Assembly: GCA_964016875.1 (NCBI GenBank)
Contig: OZ024724.1
Span: forward strand, 42,585,820 to 42,649,819
Direction of reading: 5' to 3'
From: Fallopia convolvulus
Lineage: Eukaryota; Streptophyta; Magnoliopsida; Caryophyllales; Polygonaceae
DNA: 64,000 bases
The position numbers were made by a program, and so were the translations under genes. The notes under the pieces were generated by a model, which saw nothing but the letters and a program-made list of their open reading frames with translations, was not told the DNA's origin and did not search any database. This document shows positions 51,906 through 60,495 of the stretch, piece after piece (the stretch's first letter is position 1; every line of letters starts with the position of its first letter).

Positions 51906-52463
51906 GGCGCGTCTCATAAAAACGTATTTTTCGAAAAATTCGTGAATAATTCGGGAAAAATTCGTCTGTGTCGTATTTTATTGAAAAATATGCGAATAAT
52001 ACGGGAAAAATTTGCCCGTGCCGTTTTTTATTTTTTTAAATGAATGTTTAATCAGGGACGTTGATTTTTTGGAATGGACGATCGAGATTTATTCTTATTT
52101 CGCACCTAGGCGCCCATTCGCACGTGACTCTTTTTCTTATAAAAATATATTTTTATAGATACTCCGATTAGAAAAGGTAAGTATAATATGACAAATCACC
52201 AATAAGTAAAGTGGCCTAATTAAATAGTATTTGAAAATTATAATGTGGTAGAATTAAGTAATATTTCAAGATTTAGATGGGCAAATTAGTAAATGTAAAA
52301 ATTAATTTGCTTAGGTGGCATAGTTAAATGATTGGCGCGTAGGATTGAGTGATTCGACTTTAGTAATAGTATATAGAGTATATAGATATAGATTTTAGTA
52401 AGAACATGAAAATAGCAGTAGAAAAAAAACCATGACTATATATCTATCACCTACAAAAGAAAA

Positions 52464-53467
52464 CTAGTTTTACCCGTCGTACCAGGTACGACTACGATTC
52501 GATATTTTATAAACATTATAAATAGGATATTAATAAATAAATAAAAATATAATATAAAGTTTAATATAGGTAATTTATTGCTCGTAGAATTTATAATTTT
52601 TTAATCAAATGTTATATTCTTCATATTTTATTACTTTTCATGTACGTAAATTTAGGGTTCATCAAATTATATCTATTAAATTTTTTATTATCTTTTTTTA
52701 TTAATTTTAAGAATTATAAATATTTATCATTAAATTTTTTATAAAAGAAAATCACTATATATCTATAAATAAATTCGTCAAACGATATATACTAAAATAT
52801 TTATATTTATTTTAAAATATTTATATTTATTTTAAAATATTTTATCTTTAATTTTAAATACTTTTATAAGGAAGCTTTCAAAAGATATTGTTATACTAAA
52901 TAGATATTTATTAGATGTTAGAGATAAATTTAAATAGCTAAAAAAGAATTTAATAGAAATAATTTATAATAATAGAAATAAAATTATTTTTTAAATATGA
53001 GGTGGGGCAAGAATCATTATTGTGGCTCGAAAAGATACATTTTTAATATATACTTATAGATTTTAAAATATTTTAAATTTTTATCTTTAATTTTAAATAT
53101 TTGTATAAGGAAGTTTTCAAAAGATATTATTATACTAAATAGATATTTGTTTGATGTTAAAGATTGATTTAAATAGTTAAAGAAGAATTTAATAGGAAAA
53201 AATTAAAAATTAGGAATAAAAATTAATTTTGTAAATATGAGGTGGGGCCAAAATCGTTAAGATAAGATAAGGATTTCTAGAACTATTATTTATTTTCTAT
53301 CCATTATCTATTTAATGAAGTGGTTAAGATAAGGATTTCTAGAACTATTATTTAGTTTTTTATGTTGAAAAAATAAAAAAATGTGTCCATTATTTTATTC
53401 AGGTTTTGCCACGTGGCGTAAATTTTTACACAGACTTGGTTTCTACTTTATAATGTACTAGAGTAGA
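52464..53467 (-). mobile_element. Non-autonomous Helitron H6
   Basis: On the minus strand it starts TCTACTCTAGTACATTATAA at 53467 after an A. It ends with hairpin GTCGTAC / GTACGAC, then GGGTAAAACTAG at 52464 before a T. Inside are two head-to-tail copies (about 52865-53060 and 53100-53270) of a roughly 190-bp unit containing AATATGAGGTGGGGC. Confidence 0.85.
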
Positions 53468-54290
53468 TAATAAAATAAAATAAAGAGATTTAACAAGAGA
53501 AAAGTACTATCTGAAAGACAGAATCGATTAAATCAACTCATCACACCATCTTTAATCCCAATGCCAACATAGCCAAACTTGAAAGCACCATCGGAATTGA
53601 AACTGCATGAGCACTCGAGGACTGATGCGGTGTGAACACGGGCGCGGGTGCGTGTGCGTGTGTGGGCGATGGAACCGGTATGGGTGCAGCAGGGAAGATG
53701 CTAGAGAGCAGCCACCGAGCCATATACCCATACGCCTCTTGCGTGAAATGCACGCCATCCCAGCTAATCCACTTCTTGGGCTCTTTGCAAACGCCAACTC
53801 CTTTCCCTCCGCAAAAATGAACCACATCACCACAACATGGCTTCAAAAGCGCATCCTTTTCGAACCCAAGCGACTCAGCGCTCCTCAAAACCCAAAGAAA
53901 CGCAGAGTAGTAGTCTCCGTAATGGATCGCCACCTTCGGATGCTGTCTCTGAAGATCCAGTATAGCCTGTTTCAAGTAGTCGTTATGACTTATGAAACCT
54001 TGCAAATTGGTTAAGCTGCTTCAAGCACCCGAGCTCGTCGTACATGGTAGAGTCATTGGATCGAAAATTGTTCAAATAAGCAGGTAGGCATCCAATGGGA
54101 AAGTTGAAGTTTTCAAAAGATATTGTTATACTAATAGATATTTGTTTGATGTTAAAGATAGATTTAAATAGTTAAAAAAAAATAATAGAAAAAAGTTAAA
54201 ATATTAGAAATAAAAATTAATTTTGTAAATATGAGGTGGGGCCAGAATCGTTCTGATGGCTCGAAAAGGGATAACTTTAATATATAGTTA
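52865..54290. repeat. ~190-bp repeat unit, three copies
   Basis: Copies at about 52865-53060, 53100-53270 and 54106-54290 share TTTCAAAAGATATT, TAGATATTTGTTTGATGTTA and AAATATGAGGTGGGGC. The first two lie inside Helitron H6. The third lies outside it, immediately beyond the broken end of a GDSL gene fragment. Confidence 0.85.
53541..54105 (-). pseudogene. GDSL esterase/lipase, C-terminal fragment
   Basis: The minus-strand reading gives NFPIGCLPAYLNNFRS, MYDELGCLKQLNQFARFH, then after a frameshift HNDYLKQAILDLQRQHPKVA, GDYYSAFLWVLRSAES, KPCCG and WISWDGVHFTQEAY, with a stop at 53541. The DGVH sequence holds the Asp/His of the catalytic triad (block V). The frame is broken near 53994 by an insertion that duplicates CATAA. 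The N-terminal half with the GDS serine is missing: sequence joins a 190-bp repeat at 54106. The tail has a Pro/His-rich stretch and a hydrophobic end (MVLSSLAMLALGLKMV), possibly GPI-anchor-like. Confidence 0.85.
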
Positions 54291-54872
54291 TAGAGTTTTT
54301 TTATATACAGAAAAATACAATTTATTTTCTATATTTTATTTTAAAAAAATTCACGGCTTCGCTAGAAATATTTCTGTAACAAAAAAAACTGCCCAAAAAA
54401 ATTTAGCCCCCACTGACACAAATTTCTGGCTACATCACTGTTGCTGCCTACTAATTAGTTTGGATGTTCTCTGTAATAGATACCTTCTTTCAATTGGGTT
54501 TTAATACTTGCAATGTTGTTCATTATGCCACGAATATGAAACCAAACAACTTCCTCATGGGTATAGACGGACAACTAAAATTAAGAGATACTAGGAGTCC
54601 ATCTACATCTATGCATGCCAAACCAAAGTCTCTTAATTTTTGTTGTCAATCTCAACTATGAGTAAGTTGTTGGTTTCATATCCTAGGCATATTTTTTTTG
54701 CTAATGGAACTATGAGAGATTTGCTAATGGGATAGTATTTATAGAAGAGAAGAGGGTTGCTTGATTTATAAGCTATTAAAGGTTAATATTTCCTACTTTG
54801 ACTTTCAAGCTAAGAAAGTTAAGGGAAAATATTCGAAATTTCTTATTGGGATTGTCATCACGTATAGGGAAA
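54291..54872. other. Intergenic stretch between repeat and truncated Helitron
   Basis: No gene can be supported. The open frames at 54256-54661 have no recognisable domain. Confidence 0.35.
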
Positions 54873-55185
54873 TCTATGTATATATATAAAAGATGTAAGG
54901 AATAAAGCCACCCTGTTATACCATCTAAGATATTTCTACATATTGTTACCACGTTAAGCCACTTGAATTTCGTCACATAAGATTTTTTATTTTAGAAATT
55001 CATATATGTTGATATTATTTTAGGAAATATAAAAATAGGATGAATTAATCTATTTTATCTAAAATAAAGATGTTATCTATTATATATTAGGAATTAGAAT
55101 AGATGTAAAAGATTTTATTTAAAATTAAAATAAATTATTGAACATTAGATATTATATATTAAGATAGGTATATTAATTTAGCAGT
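54873..55185 (+). mobile_element. 5' fragment of an H3-family Helitron (H7)
   Basis: It starts TCTATGTATATATATAAAAG, identical to the H3 5' end. It follows H3 with substitutions and small gaps (GGAATAAAGCCACC, CACGTTAAGCCAC, TTGATATTATTTTAGGA, ATAAAGATGTTATCTA) until about 55185. No 3' hairpin is present before pseudogene sequence begins. Confidence 0.75.
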
Positions 55186-55734
55186 TTTCCAATTAAAGAT
55201 TGAACCATTTAGGGACCAGATTGAGGACGACTTCGACGTTAGGGTTTTCAAGGAGCATGTCAAGCAATAGATATAATTGCCTGGGTATAGGATAAGGTAT
55301 TTTAAGAGAATCGTATCCTATTAGGAGACGCTGCTCAATTCAGGGTTTGACGTGCAATTGGTATTTAAGGAACATGTTTATCTTTGTGGAGTTGTTTGCT
55401 ATAGTTTTTTTTCCTTCATTTCTAATTTCAGGTTTGGTGGGTGGATCATCGAACTCGAATGCGCCGAAGCCGAGGAAGAGAGTTGAGACTGATACTTAAC
55501 TTATTCTTAACTTTCAAGCATGCTCGAGATGGCATGATCTTCCCTAAAGCTTATTCTTAGCTTCACATCTTGACTAATTTTTCTGCGGCTTTACAACGAC
55601 CTATAGTTATTACCAGGCATTGATCTTACTTCATGAATGCAATTTGTAAGCTTGCTTCATGTTTGCATTCACAGAATTTTCTGTCAAAGAAGTTGAGTGA
55701 TCTTGTTATTTTCCTTTATATCTTGTTCGGGCAG
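55186..55734 (+). other. Unidentified, possibly decayed coding fragments
   Basis: Two short open pieces, KIEPFRDQIEDDFDVRVFKE (about 55192-55270) and GGSSNSNAPKPRKRVETDT (about 55438-55496), look protein-like in composition. The second follows a good acceptor (TTTCAG). I do not recognise either. They may be upstream parts of the FKBP copy or a separate gene. Confidence 0.3.
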
Positions 55735-58004
55735 ATTCATTCTCTAGATTGTGAAACTTTCTCCCAAACATGTGCAAGCGGTTTCTGTCTTGCCCTTGCA
55801 AGGGCTGTAAAAACCATGAAGAAGGGAGATGAAGTGCTTCTTACTGTCAAGCCACAATGTGAGCTCAATGGTGTAATTGGCCTAACGATGACAGCACTTG
55901 ACTTTTTCTGGAAATTCAGAGGCATTTCCACTCCCTGACACAAATTATGTGTTTTGACAGTATACATACGCTTATCTTTTGGCAGTGAAAGTGATAGGAA
56001 AGCTGCAAGATGGCACTGTTTTTGTTAAGAAAGGCCATGGTGATGGAGGTGAATTGTTTGAATTTTAGACATATGATGGTAATTCTATTTTGCTGCGGGC
56101 TTAGTATGACATTAGCTAGATTTTAGCAAATGCTTATGATTGCGCTTTACCGTTGTAATCTGTAAGCAGAGCGAGTTATTGATGGGCTGGACAAAGCTAT
56201 TATGAAAATAAACAAGGGAGAAGTAGCCTTATTGACAGTTGCACACTTGCTCCTCCTAATTTTACTGTCCACAAAGAGATTGTGCTGGTCTCCTTTGACA
56301 AGGTTGCCTGAATGAATTAGTTAATAGAGAAGTTTAAAGCAGCTGGTCAAAAGAAGGAAGAAGGAAACATCATATTCAAGGCTGGAAAGTATCCAAGAGC
56401 TTCAAAGAGATACGAGAAGGTACTTTTGTGTCAAAGCTCAAGCTGTAAAATCCAACTTCTTTTTGAATATGATTCTTCTTTTAGCGACGAGGAGAAGGCA
56501 CAAAGAAGTGGATAAATTATGCACTAAGGTAAACTTCTTGTTTTCTTACTAATACTTTATGAAAGGCAATGTTGATTACAAAATATAGATACTGTATATG
56601 TTCTAGCTTTGTGAAGCTGCAGTAATAATGTAATATACTAACCAAATTGTCACTATGTGCAGGTGTTGGAAGTTGACAGTGGAAATGTCAAGGCACTTTA
56701 TGGAAGAGCTCAAGCATATCCCATATATTAATCTAGTAGATTTTGATTTTGCAGAATCTGACACCTATGTTACACGAGAAGGGAAACGGGAATAGGAAAC
56801 GAAAATGAGGGAAACGTCAATCCTAAAGTTCAAAATCTCATATGTTATAGCATCCTTAGCATAAAAATCATAATATTCTCAAACATTGGGAGCATTGAAA
56901 CTACAAGCCTCAATGAAACAAAAATTGAGAAGAAAAGGAAGGAAAGGGGAGGATATTGTAGCTGATTTGGTCACTTTGGAGGTGAGCTAATGGCCAGGGA
57001 TTCCAAAGTGCTCTTCATAGCGAAGAGAAGAAGTGAGGAACAATGGGAGAAGAGAAGCAAGAGAGAAGAGGAGCCATGAGACTTTGAGTCAAAAAACAAG
57101 TCTCACAATCTCTTCTACCATTAGGTCGAGCCAGTTTACTTGGTTCGTGCCTTTGCCGGCTAGTTCATGAACCCGTGGTTTACCTGGGTCCCCGTTAAAA
57201 AAAAGGAGAGAGTGTTTGTTTTAGTGTATTAGAGTTTGGGTAAATGTTTTTTTAGAATTAATCAAACTAGGAAATGGCTTAGGAAACATTTTCGACTGGT
57301 CAACAGAAACGTTGATTCCCCTTTGGAATTGTTTCGGGGAGTTTCCGTGCTTCCGAGTGTTTCTGAAACATGAAATGCTAGTACTTTGAAGTTTTCAGGT
57401 ATCATAGTTTGACACTAAGAAGCCTCTGGAAATTGTTCTTGATAACAGGCTTGCGATTTCATAGCTGGTTAGTTTTTCCTCCACGAATGTTTTCTAGTAC
57501 TAAAAATGATGACACGCGTATGCATCTTTATTGTACCACTGTCGATCAGTTTGTCATGGTTTCCTTCGATGAATGATTGAAAAGGCAACTCAGAAGTGAT
57601 CTGACCTTTGTTGTCTCTCTCATATAGGGATGTGAAGCTAAAACACGAGAAATTGAAGGAGAATGTGATGGAGTACAACAAGAAGGACGCAAAGTTCTAC
57701 AGCAACCTGTTTGCAAAAATGAACAAATTGGGTTCTCATGATGATATAAATGTAAGTAGCAAACGCCTTTCGTCAAATGTGAACAATACATTTCAAAGAC
57801 AAACAAGAGAAAAAATAAACAAGAAGCCTTTGCATGAATATACTTGATATTGTATATGCAAACCGATTTAACTTCTCAACTGAATCCTTTGCTGGTTCTA
57901 TCAATTTGTTTAACACAATGACTTACATATGGTAGTAACATATGTCTTGGCTGCAGGGGGCTGCCAAGAAGGCTGAACGCACGAGTGTAGACAGCAAGGC
58001 ATGA
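55735..58004 (+). pseudogene. FKBP62/65 (ROF1/2-type) immunophilin, decayed unprocessed copy
   Basis: Exon pieces occur in family order: ALARAVKTMKKGDEVLLTVK (about 55790-55860), GKLQDGTVFVKKGHGDGG (about 55998-56055), RVIDGLDKAIMKINKGEVAL (about 56173-56235), FKAAGQKKEEGNIIFKAGKY (about 56333-56392), VLEVDSGNVKALYGRAQAY (about 56663-56720), KLKHEKLKENVMEYNKKDAK (about 57635-57695) and AKKAERTSVDSKA with a stop at 58004. These are FKBP domains two and three, the TPR region and the C-terminal helix of the stress-related FKBP62/65 prolyl isomerases. Introns are retained, so it is a genomic duplicate rather than a retrocopy. Stops, frameshifts and missing FKBP and TPR parts make it nonfunctional. 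Confidence 0.85.
56755..57400. repeat. GGAAACG-rich insertion in the FKBP pseudogene
   Basis: Left end words (AAGGGAAACGGGAATAGGAA, GAGGGAAACG) recur inverted at the right end (GAAACATTTTCGACTGG, GTTTCGGGGAGTTTCCGTG, TGTTTCTGAAACATG). They flank about 500 bp of noncoding sequence between two pseudo-exons. This suggests a TIR element with subterminal repeats, but no target duplication was defined. Confidence 0.4.
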
Positions 58005-58491
58005 TCTGGAAGAATGAACAACTGGAGTAGGCCATTTACTCTTGCCTTTTGTTTCTTTCTTGTAGAATTAATTGCCTTTGTATTCCAAAATAGTTACAAT
58101 CAAGCAGAATGGTGGACACTAAGTGTCCTTCCTTCCTTTCATTCTAAAACATTTACTAGTGAAAAACCGTACCGTTGGGGGAGTGTTACAAGGCTGTGTA
58201 GCTTACATTATCAATAAGTTTCTTTGAGAAAACATTTGCTTTAGAGTGCTTTTGTTACATAAGATGCTGTAACCTCTCTTCATGGTAACTTTGTTCCAGA
58301 TTAAATAGTTGATGCTCCATGATTCAATTGAATGACCTTAAACATAGAGGGCTGTGAATTAGACATTTTGATGAAGCCAGTACTAATGAATAGCTGAAAT
58401 AAATTCAAATAGATGCCTCAATGGTTTTCACACATTTTGATGTACTTACTATTTGATTCAGTGAGCTGGATCTTTCTGATGATTACTCAGC
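58005..58491. other. Flank of the FKBP pseudogene
   Basis: The 300 bp after the pseudogene stop may be its former 3' UTR. No gene or repeat is recognised. Confidence 0.3.
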
Positions 58492-58738
58492 TAAATCCCC
58501 AAGAAAAATCAAGGAAAAATTCGCAGTAGAATTTCACTATATGAAGATAAGGTAACTTTCTCTACTGGAGTAAAATTACATACTAAAAATAAGGCTTTGT
58601 GTTTCCTAATGAGATAGTCTTTTGTTGTTTCTTGCTATTTTGCAACTTAGGTTGCAGTGTCGACTATGGATTCTCTGGTTGACAAGCTTTTTCTACTTAG
58701 TGAAGAGATCGAGATCGAGACGACGATGAGAGACTCGG
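58492..58738 (+). pseudogene. Unidentified two-exon coding fragment
   Basis: Two pieces join in phase across a GT-AG intron: KKNQGKIRSRISLYEDK (ending at about 58550, before GTAACT) and VAVSTMDSLVDKLFLLSEEI continuing EIETTMRDS (58652-58738, followed by GTAGGT). The composition and the splice sites suggest a real gene family, a charged and probably helical protein, but I cannot name it. No start or further exons are visible. Confidence 0.4.
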
Positions 58739-58929
58739 TAGGTGATATGGATTTGCTTCTGTAGCTATTATCAGTTTATCACTTTGTGATTTGTCATCAG
58801 GAAGTACGCTATACCTTAATTAGTTGCTTGAAGAAGTCATTCCTCATAGTATTGACTTGGTATGATTATAATTGAACAAATCTTAGTCTTTGTTACCCCA
58901 ATTTTAATACTGATTTCGCCCTTCTTCAA

Positions 58930-59275
58930 CAAGCTGTGTGCATGACGGTGTTGATATAATCATTCTCTCTATGGCACCAAACAGTCCACTAGCAACCACA
59001 AAAAATACCTTTCTGAACCCATTTGATGTTAAACTACTTTCTGTTGTGACAGCGGGTGTCTTTGTTGCACAAGCAGCTGGAAATGGAGGTCCTTTTCCCC
59101 AAGACTATGTTATCCTATAGTCCATCGATAACCTCAGTTGCAGCATCAATTGATGATCGTAGATACAAGATATCAGGACTATAAAACTAGAGATTCAGGT
59201 TACAAAAGAGGGAGTGATCGTAGATACAAGATATCAGGACTATAAAACTAGAGATTCAGGTTACAAAAGAGGGAG
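58930..59275 (+). pseudogene. Subtilisin-like protease (SBT2 type) fragment
   Basis: The frame reads HDGVDIIILSMAPNSPLATT, then FLNPFDVKLLSVVTAGVFVA and QAAGNGGPFPQD. After a frameshift it gives SPSITSVAASIDDRRYK. This is the segment around the oxyanion-hole Asn (AAGNGGP) of plant SBT2 subtilases. The catalytic Asp, His and Ser regions are absent. A 61-bp tandem duplication follows directly. Confidence 0.8.
59154..59275 (+). repeat. 61-bp perfect tandem duplication
   Basis: Units 59154-59214 and 59215-59275 both begin TGATCGTAGATACAAGATAT and end ACAAAAGAGGGAG. They include the end of the SBT2 reading, so the duplication followed the decay of that fragment or occurred within it. The two copies appear identical. 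Confidence 0.97.
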
Positions 59276-59384
59276 ATATTATTAAATGTGTTGATAAGTA
59301 ATTGAATGCCAAGATATCAGGGAAGACGTTTTTGTAGTGAATGTCTACTGATTCAATTTCATTTGCAATGACTAGAGCAGTCAA

Positions 59385-59505
59385 ACCCGCTACAACCCGA
59401 TCCGATTAACCCGTGACCCATATGAACCGGAACCCGATTTAACCCGAACCGGAAATGACCGAACCCAAACCCGCCCGACCCGACCCAATTGACAGGTCTA
59501 GCAAT
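59385..59505. repeat. CCCGACCC-rich repeat block
   Basis: About 110 bp of overlapping ACCCGA/ACCCG words in an AT-rich background (ACCCGAACCGG, CCCGCCCGACCCGACCC). It resembles the subterminal part of a TIR transposon; a related patch is near 34.6 kb. Ends were not defined. Confidence 0.5.
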
Positions 59506-59649
59506 GACTAATGATTTTATTTCATTGAACAATTTATCGGAGGGTTGATCTTAATAGTTTTTCCAAAAAGATACATTCATATTCACCTCGTAGCCACCAA
59601 CTAGTACTTAATATTCAATAAAAAATAATATCCACTAACTCTTACAAAC

Positions 59650-60009
59650 AAATCTACGTTACATTCTCAAAGGACTCCAGCTAGGCTGATTGTAGAAAGC
59701 GATAACTTGTCCATTATTTCGGTTCTGCAGGGGTCTAGTCCGTGTCCTGCTGAAATTTGGAGAATTGTTCATGATATTTTAGATTTTGTACCTCTCTTTG
59801 TTTCTTTGTCTTGGTCTCATACTCGTAGAGGGGAGTATTCTAGCTCATGAACTTGCTAGATTGAGTCCCTGGGAATCTGGTGCTAGAAGCTGGGATTTGT
59901 CTCTCCCAAGCTGTCTCTGTTCTGTAGCTTATGCTGATATTTGCAATGAAAGTTCATAGTGCTGATGTGCACTTTTCTTCAAAAAAAAATAAAATCTACG
60001 TTACATTCT
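59650..60009 (+). mobile_element. 5'-truncated LINE RNase H tail with 18-bp TSD
   Basis: AAATCTACGTTACATTCT occurs at 59650-59667 and 59992-60009. The body (59668-59991) encodes the end of a LINE RNase H domain (ARLIVESDNLSIISVLQGSS, EIWRIVHDILDFVPLF). It finishes with a poly(A) run just before the right repeat. It is short, with stops near its end, and is not functional. Confidence 0.92.
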
Positions 60010-60495
60010 AACAAACTAATTAATTAATTGATTAATAATTACTCAAATGTGTTTTGAATAAAAAATCCAATAGGAGGTAATCCAATTGATCTATTTGGTA
60101 AAATTCAATTCTCCATTAGTCAATGTAATTAAAATATTTTTTTTACAGTTTATTTATTGTCCAGATTTTATTGCAGTTTTTGATAGATGAAACTTCTTTT
60201 GCTGGTGGCTGGCCCTTTGATAATAGCTTTTGAATATAGCTATAGAGGTGAATAAGGTTATGGGATAGACCACATATGTCTTTAAGAACAAAAAATATTG
60301 CTCTAAAAAATGCATACATATACTTGAGTTGACAGATGGAACACATCTACGGAAACATTTTTGGCCCAAACAACTCTTTCCTCTCTTTGCAATCTTAACT
60401 TATTTCATTCCTTCATCAAAAAACTCCACACAATTGACAACATATTACGTTCTCCTTTCTATTGTTTACTGTCTTAGTTTGCACTGGTAGTGCCT
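60010..60495. other. Intergenic region downstream of the beta-galactosidase
   Basis: AT-rich, with no gene recognised. The part next to 60495 is the probable 3' UTR of the minus-strand beta-galactosidase. Confidence 0.35.

Larger units (their letters stand above)
50802..52145. mobile_element. Foldback-type element with opposed short-repeat arrays
   Basis: The ends are long inverted repeats. The left end reads TTATAAAAAGAGTC ... AATGGGCGCCCAGGTGCGAA ATAAGAA; the right, on the other strand, reads AAAAAGAGTC ... AATGGGCGCCTAGGTGCGAA ATAAGAA. A second inverted block (AACGGCACGGGC) lies about 100 bp further in. Between them is an array of about 25 TTTGTTCAT units (50985-51510), then about 20 units of its reverse complement, GATGAACAAA or ATGCACAAA (51515-51900). 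The whole thing can fold into one large imperfect hairpin. Foldback MULEs of Arabidopsis (FARE) have this general build. No transposase and no clear target duplication were seen. Confidence 0.75.
48798..52377 (-). mobile_element. Large Helitron H5 carrying nested insertions
   Basis: On the minus strand the 3' end is CGTGC-AGG-GCACG followed by GGTAAATCAACTAG, ending at 48798 before a T. The best 5' end is TCTATATACTATTACTAAAG, starting near 52377. The 3.58-kb span contains Helitron H2 and the foldback element. Its own sequence would be about 1.6 kb. Pairing of the two ends is inference; the base before the 5' TC is C, not the expected A. Confidence 0.6.
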
